Positions 16,079 to 25,441 of a DNA stretch of 64,000 nucleotides are shown one piece after another. Position 1 is the first letter of the stretch, and the number at the start of each line of letters is the position of its first letter. The DNA is from an uncultured Phycisphaerales bacterium. Its GTDB lineage: Bacteria; Planctomycetota; Phycisphaerae; Sedimentisphaerales; Anaerobacaceae. The translations under genes were made by a program, and so were the position numbers. The notes below the pieces were generated by a model. That model saw only the letters and a program-made list of their open reading frames with translations, ran no database searches and was not told the DNA's origin. The stretch lies in NCBI GenBank assembly GCA_937927975.1, contig CALEZT010000188.1:1-64000 (forward strand), given 5' to 3'.

Positions 16079-18526
16079 ATGGCAAGTTATCTGAACAACC
16101 TGTTGCTGTTCGACGATCAGGACTGGTCGAGTGAACCGAGTCCCGACGAGCGGGATGGGATGGAGCCCTACCTGGACGACGACGGGGAGGAATTCGAAGA
16201 CGAGCTCGACCATATGAAGTTGCCCGAAATCATCGGCATCCTGCCGATTCGCAATACCGTAGTGTATCCCGGAACGGTCACGCATCTGGCCGTGGGACGG
16301 GAACGAAGCAAGGCCCTGTTGGCGGACGTCGAACCCAACGATGCGGTCATCGGGTTGCTCACCCAGCGCAATCCCGATACGGACCGCCCCGGATTCGGCG
16401 ATCTATACTCCGTCGGCACGACCGCGTCGGTCCTCAAGACCATCAAGATGCCCCAGGGCTCCCTCAACATCGTCGTTCACGGGATCGCCCGGTTCCGCAT
16501 CGTGGAGCGGATCTCGACCGAGCCGTACCTCAAGGCCAAGGTCGAGCTGCTCAAGGTCGAGACGAGGATGACCAAGAAGCTCCAGGCGCTGATGGTCAGC
16601 GTCCGGCGCACCGCCAATCGCGTGATTGCCTTGAGCCCGAACGTGCCGGAGGAGGCCTCCGTCCTCCTGGAGAACATCGAGGAGCCCTCGTCGCTCGCGG
16701 ATTTCCTCGCGGCCAATCTCACGATGGAGATCGCCCAGAAGCAGGATCTCATCGAAGAACTCGACCCGGGCAAACGCCTCGAGAAGATCTCCGTCGCCCT
16801 GGCCCACCAGCTCGAAGTGCTCGAACTGAGCCATAAGATCCAGGGTCGAGTCCGAGAGTCCATCGACAAGACCCAGCGGGAGTATTTTCTCCAGGAACAG
16901 CTCAAGGCCATCCAGACGGAACTGGGCCAGCAGGACGCCCGGACCGAGGAACTGCGCGAGCTGCGGGAGAACATCGCCAAGGCCAGGATGCCCAAGGTCG
17001 TCGAGATGGAGGCGTTGCGGGAACTGGACCGGCTCGGCAAAATCCCGGCGGCCTCGCCCGAATACAGCGTGATCCGGACGTACCTCGACTGGGTCTGCGA
17101 GCTGCCCTGGTCCGTGCGGACGGAGGACCTGCTCGATATCCGCCGGGCGGAGAAGGTCCTCAACCACGACCACTACGACCTGGTCAAGATCAAGAAACGA
17201 ATTCTCGAATTCCTGGCGGTGCGGAAGCTCAACCCCACCGGCAAGAGCCCCATCCTGTGCTTCATCGGCCCTCCCGGCGTGGGCAAGACTTCCCTGGGCA
17301 GGTCGATCGCTCGTTCCATGGGACGCAAGTTCGTTCGCGTCTCGCTCGGCGGCATCCGCGACGAGGCCGACATCCGCGGCCACCGTCGCACGTACATCGG
17401 CGCCCTGCCCGGACGAATCCTCCAGGAACTGCGCAAGTGCCGCAGCCGCAACCCGGTCTTCATGCTCGACGAGTTGGACAAGATCGGCGCCGATTTCCGC
17501 GGCGATCCCGCCAGCGCCCTGCTGGAGGTGCTCGACCCCGAGCAGAACAACTCTTTCACCGACCACTACCTCGACCAGCCGTTCGACCTGTCGAACGTGA
17601 TGTTCATCGGCACCGCCAATTACGCCGAGCCGATCCCGCCGGCGTTGCAGGACCGCATGGAAGTCATCGAACTGCCCGGCTACACCGCCCAGGACAAACT
17701 CAACATCGCCAAGCGGTATCTGGTCCCGCGACAATTGAAAGAGCATGGTCTGCGAAAGAACCAGCTTGTGTTCAAGGACCAGGCCCTGACCACGATCATC
17801 GCCAGCTATACCCGCGAAGCGGGCGTTCGAAACCTCGAACGTCTCATCGCGTCGGTGTGTCGGGCGGTGGCCACGGAGATCGCACGCGGCGACAAGAGAA
17901 GACGAACGATCGATAAGAAGGATCTCGCCCCGATTTTGGGCCCGATCCAGCATGAATCAGAGCTGGCCCTGCGGACGGGGATTCCCGGTGTCGCGACCGG
18001 ACTGGCGTACACCCCCGTCGGCGGCGAGCTGCTGTTCATCGAGTCGGCGATGATGCCCGGCAAGGGACATCTGCAATTGACCGGTCAGATCGGCGGCGTG
18101 ATGAAAGAGAGCGCCCAGGCGGCGTTCTCCGTCGTCAAGGCCAACGCCCGCAGGCTCAGACTCGACGAGAGGCTGTTCAGCCGGTCGGATTACCACATCC
18201 ACGTGCCCGCAGGCGCGGTGCCCAAAGACGGCCCCAGCGCGGGCGTCGCGATGTTCACATCCCTGGTGAGCCTGCTGCTGCAGAGGCCCACCCGTCCGGA
18301 AGTGGCCATGACCGGAGAAATCACGCTTCGCGGCCTCGTGCTGCCCATCGGCGGGCTCAAGGAGAAACTCCTGGCCGCCAAGGAGGCGGGGATCAAGACG
18401 GTGATCCTGCCCGCGAGGAACAAGAAGGACATCGCGGACATCCGCCCCGAGACGATCAAAGGCCTGGATTTGCAGTTCGTCGGCAACACCGACGAGGTGA
18501 TGCGAATCGCCCTGGGCGAGGTGTGA
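16079..18526 (+). CDS. lon: ATP-dependent protease Lon
   Basis: Cytoplasmic LonA protease of 815 residues that degrades misfolded and regulatory proteins. The N-terminal substrate-binding domain begins at about residue 50 (LPEIIGILPIRNTVVYPG), after an acidic extension (DDDGEEFEDELD). The AAA+ domain has Walker A GPPGVGKTS near residue 397 and Walker B FMLDELDK. The protease domain has the catalytic Ser in PKDGPSAGVA near residue 720 and the Lys in GGLKEKLLAAKEAG near 762. The start is supported by domain position and by the promoter placement, not by a ribosome binding site. Confidence 0.95.
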   Translation: MASYLNNLLLFDDQDWSSEPSPDERDGMEPYLDDDGEEFEDELDHMKLPEIIGILPIRNTVVYPGTVTHLAVGRERSKALLADVEPNDAVIGLLTQRNPDTDRPGFGDLYSVGTTASVLKTIKMPQGSLNIVVHGIARFRIVERISTEPYLKAKVELLKVETRMTKKLQALMVSVRRTANRVIALSPNVPEEASVLLENIEEPSSLADFLAANLTMEIAQKQDLIEELDPGKRLEKISVALAHQLEVLELSHKIQGRVRESIDKTQREYFLQEQLKAIQTELGQQDARTEELRELRENIAKARMPKVVEMEALRELDRLGKIPAASPEYSVIRTYLDWVCELPWSVRTEDLLDIRRAEKVLNHDHYDLVKIKKRILEFLAVRKLNPTGKSPILCFIGPPGVGKTSLGRSIARSMGRKFVRVSLGGIRDEADIRGHRRTYIGALPGRILQELRKCRSRNPVFMLDELDKIGADFRGDPASALLEVLDPEQNNSFTDHYLDQPFDLSNVMFIGTANYAEPIPPALQDRMEVIELPGYTAQDKLNIAKRYLVPRQLKEHGLRKNQLVFKDQALTTIIASYTREAGVRNLERLIASVCRAVATEIARGDKRRRTIDKKDLAPILGPIQHESELALRTGIPGVATGLAYTPVGGELLFIESAMMPGKGHLQLTGQIGGVMKESAQAAFSVVKANARRLRLDERLFSRSDYHIHVPAGAVPKDGPSAGVAMFTSLVSLLLQRPTRPEVAMTGEITLRGLVLPIGGLKEKLLAAKEAGIKTVILPARNKKDIADIRPETIKGLDLQFVGNTDEVMRIALGEV

Positions 18527-18585
18527 CTGTCGCATGCGTCCCATGAGTCCTATGCGTCGCACGGGACCGATAGGATACATGGGAC
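18527..18585. repeat. Short GGGACCTAT-type repeats between lon and folP
   Basis: The convergent gap after lon is made of related short words on both strands: CCCATGAGTCCTATG, then GGGACCGATAGGATACATGG and GGGACCTATGGGACC, the latter running into the folP end. The words are near-palindromic (CATAGGNCCCATAGG type). This may be a bidirectional terminator or a low-complexity dispersed repeat. Confidence 0.5.
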
Positions 18586-19434
18586 CTATGGGACCGCCGA
18601 GCCCGTGATCGCCCGGGTGACTTTCGCCACGTCGACCATCTCCGCAACGTCGTGGACGCGGACGATGGAGGCCCCTGCCCAGACGCACCATGCGACTGCC
18701 GCTGCGGTCCCAAACACGCGTTCGGCCGGTTTGTCCCTGCCGGTGAGTTTGCCGATGAATCCTTTGCGGCTGGGACCCACGAGGACGCGGTGGCCGGTGG
18801 CGACGAGCCTGTCGAGACTCCGCAACAGCGCCAAGTTGTGTTCCAGCGTCTTGCCGAACCCGATGCCGGGGTCGAGGAAGATCCGCTCTCGCGGAATGCC
18901 GAGCCGGACTGCCTTCTCGGCCCTGGCAACGAGGAAGTCACGGACTTCCTGCACCACGTCGCCGTAATGAGGCGCCGCCTGCATCGTGGCGGGCGAACCC
19001 TGCATGTGCATCAGGATCACCGGGACCTGCTGCTGCGCCGCCTGTTCCGCCATGCGATCGTCGCCCAGGGCTGTGATGTCGTTGAGGATCGAGGCGCCGG
19101 CCCGAAGCGCCGCCCATGCCACCTCGACATCCGTCGTATCGATGCTGATCGGGATATCGATCCGCTCGGCCAAAGCCCCGATCACAGGCACGATTCGACG
19201 GATCTGCTCAGCCGGCGGGACGGGCTTCGACCCGGGACGGGTCGATTCGCCGCCCACGTCGATCATCGCTGCACCCTGTGCGACCATCTGCAAGCCACGT
19301 TCGACCGCGGTCTTCGGATCGAGGAACAGCCCGCCGTCGCTGAAAGAGTCCGGCGTAACGTTCAGAATCCCCATCAATAGACATCCGCCGGAGAAATCCA
19401 GCCGGCCACGCGGCCATTGCACCACAGGATTCAT
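18586..19434 (-). CDS. folP: Dihydropteroate synthase
   Basis: Condenses 4-aminobenzoate with dihydropterin pyrophosphate in folate synthesis. The 282-residue protein has all family signatures: MGILNVTPDSFSDGG, IDVGGESTRPGS, SIDT, FLDPGIGFGKT, LVGPSRKGFIG and RVHDV. The start at 19434 shares one base with the stop of pdxB (TGATG), so it is coupled to the upstream gene. It is the last gene of the minus-strand run mlaE-mlaF-FAD oxidoreductase-amrS-pdxB-folP. Confidence 0.94.
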   Translation of the reverse strand: MNPVVQWPRGRLDFSGGCLLMGILNVTPDSFSDGGLFLDPKTAVERGLQMVAQGAAMIDVGGESTRPGSKPVPPAEQIRRIVPVIGALAERIDIPISIDTTDVEVAWAALRAGASILNDITALGDDRMAEQAAQQQVPVILMHMQGSPATMQAAPHYGDVVQEVRDFLVARAEKAVRLGIPRERIFLDPGIGFGKTLEHNLALLRSLDRLVATGHRVLVGPSRKGFIGKLTGRDKPAERVFGTAAAVAWCVWAGASIVRVHDVAEMVDVAKVTRAITGSAVP

Positions 19435-20588
19435 CACGCCGTCCCTTCCACCAGAAAACCGATGCCGCGCAGCTTGCGAGCGAGGCTCTCGCGAGGCTTG
19501 TCCAGCACGACCGTCGTGTTCTGGAACTCCCGCCGGACCGGGTACTTCTTCCGCAGCGCGTCGAAAAACCGGCCCCGACTCTCGGGAGGTTGATCCGCGA
19601 TCTGCCTGGTGTCTCGATCGTCTCGCGAAATGCTGTAGATCCGCTCGGCGATCCGAACCAGCAGTTCGTCGTCGGTCGCGTCGCCCGTCTCGACCTCCAG
19701 CCGCGGGATCTCGGGCACCGGGAGAAAGTCCTTTACGTCGAACTTCGGGGTCAGACCGAAGTGCTCGCACAGAGATCGATAGATCATGACCATCCCGGCG
19801 ACCTTGCCATCGAACGAGTAACCCGCGATGTGGGGCGAGGCAAGATCCACCATGCCGAGCAGTTCCACGTCGATGTTGGGTTCGCCTTCCCAGACGTCCA
19901 GCACCACCGCACCCAGTCGGCCCGCTCGAATCGCATCCTTGAGGGCCTGCGTCTCGACCACCGCGCCCCGCGAGGCGTTCACGAAGACCGCCCCCTGCTT
20001 CAGACGGGCGAAGAACTCCCTGTCCGCCAGGTGAAACGTCTTGTCGATTCCTTCCCGCGTCAAAGGCGTGTGAATCGTAATGAAGTCGCAGTCATACAAC
20101 GCCTCCAGCCCGACGTACTGCGGATCTCTCGTCTGTCGCTGCAAAGGCGGGTCGTTTTTCACCACACGCATGCCGAGTCCTTCGCACTTGCGCGCGACGC
20201 GTCCTCCCACATTGCCCACGCCGATGACGCCGATCGACTTGCCCTCCAGGGCGATCTTTCTTCGACGGGCGATCTCCAACAGACCTGCAATCACGTATTC
20301 CGCGGCCGAATTCGCGTTCGACCCCGGCGCCGAGGCGAAGCCGATACCGCTACGCCGGAGGTACGAGACATCGACATGATCGAAGCCGATCGTCGCGGTG
20401 CCGACAAAACGCACTCTGCTGCCGGCCAGCAACGACTCATTCACCACCGTGATGCTGCGCACGAGCAACGCATCGGCATCGGCCACCGCCTCCGGCGTGA
20501 TGTCGCGCCCGCTCAGGACTCGGACCTCGCCAACCGAAGAAAGACACTCGCGAACGAAGGGGATGTTCGCATCCGCCACGATCCTCAT
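19434..20588 (-). CDS. pdxB: 4-phosphoerythronate dehydrogenase (PdxB type)
   Basis: NAD-dependent D-isomer hydroxyacid dehydrogenase of 384 residues. The beginning MRIVADANIPFVRE, the early SITVVNESLL and the C-terminal dimerisation extension beyond the catalytic domains match PdxB rather than SerA. The NAD-binding IGVIGVGNVGGRVA is at about residue 117, and the catalytic Arg, Glu and His regions follow (NASRGAVV, DVWEGEP, SPHIAGYS). It acts in the deoxyxylulose-5-phosphate-dependent pathway to pyridoxal phosphate. It overlaps folP by one base and follows amrS by 6 bp. No other pdx genes are nearby. Confidence 0.88.
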   Translation of the reverse strand: MRIVADANIPFVRECLSSVGEVRVLSGRDITPEAVADADALLVRSITVVNESLLAGSRVRFVGTATIGFDHVDVSYLRRSGIGFASAPGSNANSAAEYVIAGLLEIARRRKIALEGKSIGVIGVGNVGGRVARKCEGLGMRVVKNDPPLQRQTRDPQYVGLEALYDCDFITIHTPLTREGIDKTFHLADREFFARLKQGAVFVNASRGAVVETQALKDAIRAGRLGAVVLDVWEGEPNIDVELLGMVDLASPHIAGYSFDGKVAGMVMIYRSLCEHFGLTPKFDVKDFLPVPEIPRLEVETGDATDDELLVRIAERIYSISRDDRDTRQIADQPPESRGRFFDALRKKYPVRREFQNTTVVLDKPRESLARKLRGIGFLVEGTA

Positions 20589-20594
20589 AGCACC

Positions 20595-21650
20595 TCACAA
20601 TCCAAAGCCGGCAATTTCGGTCCCACAGTGGGGACATTTCGAGTTCTCGATCCGATTGGCGACGATCTGGTATCCCATGCGTTCGATGACCCTCCCGCCG
20701 CAACCGGGACAATGCGTGCTCTCCGATTTCTCGCCGGGCACGTTGCCGAGATAGACGTAGCGCAGACCCGCAGCCTTGCCGATCTCTTCCGCCCGGCGCA
20801 TGCTCTCCAACGACGTCGCCTTGGACTCGGCGTACCTGTACTGCGGATAGAACCGGCTGATGTGCCAGGGCACGTCGGGTCCGGCCTCGCTCACGAGGAA
20901 TCCCGCCAGCTTCCGCAACTCCTCATCAGAATCGTTCTGACCCGGCAGCAGCAGTGTCGTGATCTCCATCCAGATTCTCGTGTGCCGGGCGATGTGCGAA
21001 ATGCAGTCCAAGACTGGCTGGAGCCTGGCCGAACAGAGGTTGCGGTAGTACTCGTCGCTGAAGGCCTTGAGATCGACATTGATGGCGTCCAGCCAGTCGG
21101 CGCCGTAGTCGATCGCTTCGCGGGTCATGTAGCCGTTCGAGACGAACACGTTGGCCAGCCCCTGCGACTTGGCGACACTGCCGCACTCCTGGGCCAGTTC
21201 CATGAATACGGTCGGTTCGGTGTACGTGTACGCGACGCTCCTGCACCCGGTCCGAACCGCGGCTTCCACGATCTGCTCAGGCGCAATCGGCTCCCCTTCG
21301 ACGCCTCCAGCCTCCAAGGCCGCCTGGCTGATCTGCCAGTTCTGGCAGAACTCGCAGCGAAAATTGCAGCCGACCGCGGCGATGGAAAAACTCCGACTGC
21401 CCGGCAGGAAATGGAACAACGGCTTTTTCTCGATCGGGTCCGGACTGCCCGCGACGACCTTGCCATAATTGAGCGAGTAGAGCTTGCCATCGACGTTCTT
21501 CCGTACGGCGCAATGCCCCAGCTTCCCCTCGGCAATCCGGCAATTGAAACCGCACAACCGGCAATGCACCCGCCTGCCTTCGAGAGGCGTCCACAGCACA
21601 GCGGGTTTCAGGGCTTCCGTCGGTTCCATCGGTGCGGTCCGGATTCTCAT
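20595..21650 (-). CDS. amrS: AmmeMemoRadiSam-system radical SAM protein
   Basis: A 351-residue radical SAM enzyme of the AmrS type (distantly PflA-like). The cluster motif is CNFRCEFCQNW at about residue 98. An early four-cysteine region (CRLCGFNCRIAEGKLGHC) is typical of this family. The C-terminus adds a zinc-ribbon-like pair (CPGCGGRV and CPHCGTE). AmrS is known to occur with AMMECR1 (AmmeA) and Memo (AmmeB) proteins in an RNA-modification-related system; neither partner is in the window. It starts 13 bp after the oxidoreductase and ends 6 bp before pdxB, so it is probably in the same operon. Confidence 0.88.
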   Translation of the reverse strand: MRIRTAPMEPTEALKPAVLWTPLEGRRVHCRLCGFNCRIAEGKLGHCAVRKNVDGKLYSLNYGKVVAGSPDPIEKKPLFHFLPGSRSFSIAAVGCNFRCEFCQNWQISQAALEAGGVEGEPIAPEQIVEAAVRTGCRSVAYTYTEPTVFMELAQECGSVAKSQGLANVFVSNGYMTREAIDYGADWLDAINVDLKAFSDEYYRNLCSARLQPVLDCISHIARHTRIWMEITTLLLPGQNDSDEELRKLAGFLVSEAGPDVPWHISRFYPQYRYAESKATSLESMRRAEEIGKAAGLRYVYLGNVPGEKSESTHCPGCGGRVIERMGYQIVANRIENSKCPHCGTEIAGFGL

Positions 21651-21663
21651 TCTTTTCCGGCAA

Positions 21664-24525
21664 CTACAACAGTCCGTAGCTGCGGGCGATCAGCTTGATC
21701 GGATGCGTCGTGCTCGTCGGGGCGATGTGTTCGATCTGCATCTTGCAGGCGGCGCATTCCGTCAGGACGTTCCGGGTTGGAGCTTTCGCCAGAGCCGCCT
21801 TGAGGCTTTCGGAAATCTCGGTTGCCAGTTCGTAGTTCTTCTGCTGCATGCCGAACGTACCGGACAGGCCGCAACAACCCGCCTGCAAGTCCGCGACGTC
21901 GATCTTGAAGTGCTCCTGCAAGAGCCGCAGCGTTACGGTTTCATCGCCGACCGCACACAGATGGCACGGCAGGTGATAGACGAACTTCTCACCGGCGTCG
22001 TGGACCGCGGGTTTGAGCTTGCCCCCGGCGCGCAGGGTTGCCAGATAGTTCATCAACTCCGACGTATGGGCCGCGACGAGGGCTGCGTCCTCGCCTGCGA
22101 TGTAGTGGCGCATCTCCTCCCTCAGACACAGGGCGGCGCTGGGCTCGGAGCAAACGACCCTGCAGCCGGCGCGGACCGCCTTGGCCAGGTTCTTGACGCT
22201 GTAGGCGAGGTCGCGTCGCACCAGGTGTGCATTGCCGTAGACGATCGCCGGCAGCGGAGACGGACGCTGATCGGGCAGGATCACCTCGACCCCGTTGTGC
22301 CGCAGAACATCCAGGACCGCGAAGCCCAGCTCATGGTCGTTGAAATTGGCGTAGGTATCGACAAAATAGGCGACTTTGTCGACCGGGTTAATGACCGATC
22401 CTTGAGCCGCGAGGTATTTGGCGCCGGCCTTGAGGAACGAACCCCGCGCAAACTGCGGCATGCTCCGCCGTTTGTCAATACCGGTAGCCTTCTCCAGAAG
22501 CCACTTGGAGATGGGCAGCTTCATGGCGACATTCGACAAGGGGCTGAACACGCTGCCCATCCAACTGAGATACCGATTGCGGCTCAAGAGAAACTCGGTC
22601 CTGCGGAGCCCCTTGCGGCGTACGTACTCGGCGCGGGCCGCTGTCATCAGCATGGAGATGTTGGTCCCGGACGGGCACTGCCGCTCGCACATCTTGCAGT
22701 TGACGCACAGATCCAGGAACTTGCGGAATTCGGGCGACTCGAAGTCCTTGTCGCTGAGCTGTCCTGTCGCCCAGTAATGGAGCAGGTTGGCCTTGGCTCG
22801 GGAGCTGCCCAACTCCTCGCCCGTGGCGCGAAACACCGGACACATCCGCAGCGACGGTTCCCGGCCCAGGCACAGGCCGCAACCATAGCACTGCTCGAAC
22901 TCCAGCTCCAGCTCGTTGGCGTGGAAGATCATCTCGGATCGCGCCCGCTCGGGAAGGATGGGACGCTCCCGCCGGAGGCTCTTGAACATGACGTCGGGGT
23001 CTTCGTTGAGGATCTTGCCGGGGTTCATCAGGCCCGCGGGGTCGAAGATCGCTTTGACCTTCTTGAGGATATCGTAGTATGCGTCGCCGTACTGCCGCCG
23101 GACATAACCGGCGCGGATCAGACCGACGGCGTGCTCGCCGCTGATGGAGCCGCCGAGCGACCAGGCCAGGGTAAAAACCTCCTCGGCGATGGCCTTCATC
23201 TTGTCCCGATCCCGCGGATCGCCCAAGTCCAGGTACGGCCGCAGGTGCAGTTCGCCGTCGCCGGCGTGGCCGAAGTAGCATATCGCGATGTCGTGCTTCT
23301 TCTGGATCTTCTCCAATCCCGCGATGTAGTCGCCCAGACGGCGGTAATCGACGCTCACGTCTTCCATGAATTCCGCCGGATGCTGTCGCCTGCGTTTTCG
23401 GTACAGCAGCGGCCCTGCATCCTTACGCGACTTCCACACGCGGGTCTGGGCCCTGGGATCGGTGATGATCGTCCGGCCGCTTGCTCCTTTCCCCACCGCG
23501 GCGTCCGTCGCGTGGATTTTCTCGCGGACTTCATCGGCCGAGGCCCCGACGTGCTCGATCAGCAGAACCGCCGCGGCGCCGGCAGGCAGGATATCCCGGT
23601 ACTGGGGAAGCTGGTCGATCGCCAGGTTGACCAGCGAGCGATCCATCAGCTCGCAGGCGACGGGGTTGGTGTCCACGATCGTGGGCACGACCTTGGCCAT
23701 GCTGTCGAAGGAGTCGAACTCCAGTTGGAGCAGGCCCTTGACCGCAGGCAGCGGAACGGTCCTGAGGGTAACGCTCGTAAAGATGGCCAGCGTCCCCTCC
23801 GAGCCCACCAGCAGGCGGGCCAGATCGATCTGATCGCCGTGACAGACGCCGGCGATGTGGTAGCCGGTTCGATTTCGCTTCGTCGCAGGCTGGGCTTTGT
23901 CGATGACCGCCTGGTTGGCCGTCAGGAGCGACCGGCATTCTCTGGCAACAGATTGCCCCCTGCCGGCGAGCGTCTGTGGATCGACCCCATTGCGGAACTC
24001 GACGATCGTTCCATCCGGCAGCACCGCTTCGACGGCTTCCACGTAGGCCGAGGTATGGCCGTACTGGAGGGAGTGAGCACCGGTGGCGTCATTGCCCACG
24101 ACGCCGCCGAGGGTGGCGCGGTTGGCGCTCGACGGATCGGGCCCGATCTTGCGTCCGGACGAAGCCAGTCGTTTGTTCAGATCGTCGAGCACGACGCCCG
24201 GCTGGCATGCGGCCAGTTCGCCGTCGATTCGCGTGATCTGCTTCATGTAACGAGTCATGTCCAGCACGATCCCGCTGCACAGCGATTCTCCCGCGACGCC
24301 GCTGCCGGCCCCTCGCGGGGCCACAGGAATTCCCAGATCCCGCGCATAACGTACCACTGCGACGACATCCTGCACGTCCTGCGGCGCCACGACGCACTGC
24401 GGAACGATTCGATAGCTGCTCGAATCCGTACTATACGCAACCCGGTGGATGATGTCTGCGAAAACGTCGCCCCGAACGAGTTTCGTCACGTCGGCGGCGA
24501 TTTGAGATGGTTCTTTCTGCGTCAT
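21664..24525 (-). CDS. FAD-linked oxidoreductase fused to Fe-S and cysteine-rich (CCG) domains
   Basis: A 953-residue fusion resembling D-lactate or D-2-hydroxyacid dehydrogenases of the GlcD/Dld type. Residues about 35-215 form the FAD-binding PCMH domain (VAPRGAGSGVAGE, DPSSANRATLGGVVGND). A FAD-oxidase C-terminal domain follows, with GHAGDGELHLRPY and GGSISGEHAVG. Residues about 570-690 carry two [4Fe-4S] motifs (CYGCGLC...CP, CVNCKMCERQCP). The C-terminal third has CCG-type half-clusters (CHLCAVG, AGCCGLSGTFG, ECAACKMQIEH). It probably oxidises a 2-hydroxyacid such as D-lactate and passes electrons to a membrane or ferredoxin carrier. The substrate cannot be read from the sequence. Confidence 0.87.
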   Translation of the reverse strand: MTQKEPSQIAADVTKLVRGDVFADIIHRVAYSTDSSSYRIVPQCVVAPQDVQDVVAVVRYARDLGIPVAPRGAGSGVAGESLCSGIVLDMTRYMKQITRIDGELAACQPGVVLDDLNKRLASSGRKIGPDPSSANRATLGGVVGNDATGAHSLQYGHTSAYVEAVEAVLPDGTIVEFRNGVDPQTLAGRGQSVARECRSLLTANQAVIDKAQPATKRNRTGYHIAGVCHGDQIDLARLLVGSEGTLAIFTSVTLRTVPLPAVKGLLQLEFDSFDSMAKVVPTIVDTNPVACELMDRSLVNLAIDQLPQYRDILPAGAAAVLLIEHVGASADEVREKIHATDAAVGKGASGRTIITDPRAQTRVWKSRKDAGPLLYRKRRRQHPAEFMEDVSVDYRRLGDYIAGLEKIQKKHDIAICYFGHAGDGELHLRPYLDLGDPRDRDKMKAIAEEVFTLAWSLGGSISGEHAVGLIRAGYVRRQYGDAYYDILKKVKAIFDPAGLMNPGKILNEDPDVMFKSLRRERPILPERARSEMIFHANELELEFEQCYGCGLCLGREPSLRMCPVFRATGEELGSSRAKANLLHYWATGQLSDKDFESPEFRKFLDLCVNCKMCERQCPSGTNISMLMTAARAEYVRRKGLRRTEFLLSRNRYLSWMGSVFSPLSNVAMKLPISKWLLEKATGIDKRRSMPQFARGSFLKAGAKYLAAQGSVINPVDKVAYFVDTYANFNDHELGFAVLDVLRHNGVEVILPDQRPSPLPAIVYGNAHLVRRDLAYSVKNLAKAVRAGCRVVCSEPSAALCLREEMRHYIAGEDAALVAAHTSELMNYLATLRAGGKLKPAVHDAGEKFVYHLPCHLCAVGDETVTLRLLQEHFKIDVADLQAGCCGLSGTFGMQQKNYELATEISESLKAALAKAPTRNVLTECAACKMQIEHIAPTSTTHPIKLIARSYGLL

Positions 24526-24540
24526 GGCTCCCAGCGATTG

Positions 24541-25401
24541 TTACTGAAAATCCCGGGGCAGGAACTGCGACGAGCCGACGGATCCACTCATTCGCAGCAC
24601 CGCCAGATCGTCCTCGCCGACCTGGCCGTTGATGAACTGCTGAACCACCGGATGGGGGTGATTGCGGATATGGTCGGCGTCCCCGTCGGCGACAATCCTG
24701 CCGTTGTGAAGCATGATGATGCGGTCCGCCACTTTGTACGCGCTTTTCATGTCATGCGTTACGACGATGCTCGTCACCCCCAGTTCGCGTTTGAGCTTCA
24801 GGACCAGCTCGCTGATGATGTCCGAACGGATCGGGTCCAGTCCGGTGGTGGGCTCGTCGTACAGGATCACTTCGGGGTTCAAAGCGATCGCGCGGGCCAG
24901 GGCCGCCCGCTTTCGCTGGCCGCCGGAGAGCCTGGCGGGGAAGTAATTCTGGAATCCGTCCAGGCCGACCATCGCCAGCTTCATCTTGACCACGTCGTCG
25001 ACCTCCCGCCAGTTGCGGATCTTCACGTGCTGGCGGATCGGGAACATGATGTTCTCCGCGATCGTCATGCTGTCGAAAAGCGCCCCCTCCTGAAAAAGAT
25101 ATCCGAACTGAGTGCGAATCCCGTTCAATTCGCGCTCGCTCAGATCGTCGACCCGACGGCCCTTGAAGTGCACCTGGCCCTCGGTGGGCCTCTGCAAGAC
25201 GATGAAATGCTTGATCAGAACCGTCTTGCCGCAGCCGCTGGGACCGATGATAACCGTCGTCTTGCCCTTTTCGACGGACAGGCTGACGTTGTCGAGCACC
25301 AGCTTGCGGCCGAACCTCTTGGTGAGGTTGCGTACCTCGATGATCGTCTCGGAACGATCGTCCTTGTGATCCTGATCCCTCGTTTTTTCCAAAGCAGGCA
25401 C
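24541..25401 (-). CDS. mlaF: MlaF-type ABC transporter ATPase
   Basis: Cytoplasmic ATPase of an Mla/Mkl lipid transporter. Walker A is GPSGCGKT, the ABC signature LSGGQRKRAALARA and Walker B VILYDEPTTGLDP. The sequence NLTKRFGRKLVLDNVSL and the His switch VVTHDMKSAYKVADR are characteristic of this subfamily. The 286 residues include about 20 extra charged residues at the N-terminus. It follows the MlaE-type permease by 40 bp and precedes the FAD oxidoreductase by 15 bp. The MCE-domain substrate-binding gene mlaD, usually next in such operons, is missing here. Confidence 0.88.
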   Translation of the reverse strand: MPALEKTRDQDHKDDRSETIIEVRNLTKRFGRKLVLDNVSLSVEKGKTTVIIGPSGCGKTVLIKHFIVLQRPTEGQVHFKGRRVDDLSERELNGIRTQFGYLFQEGALFDSMTIAENIMFPIRQHVKIRNWREVDDVVKMKLAMVGLDGFQNYFPARLSGGQRKRAALARAIALNPEVILYDEPTTGLDPIRSDIISELVLKLKRELGVTSIVVTHDMKSAYKVADRIIMLHNGRIVADGDADHIRNHPHPVVQQFINGQVGEDDLAVLRMSGSVGSSQFLPRDFQ

Positions 25402-25441
25402 TCCCAGACGGCGAACGACTCAGTCCGAGGCGGTCCAGGCC

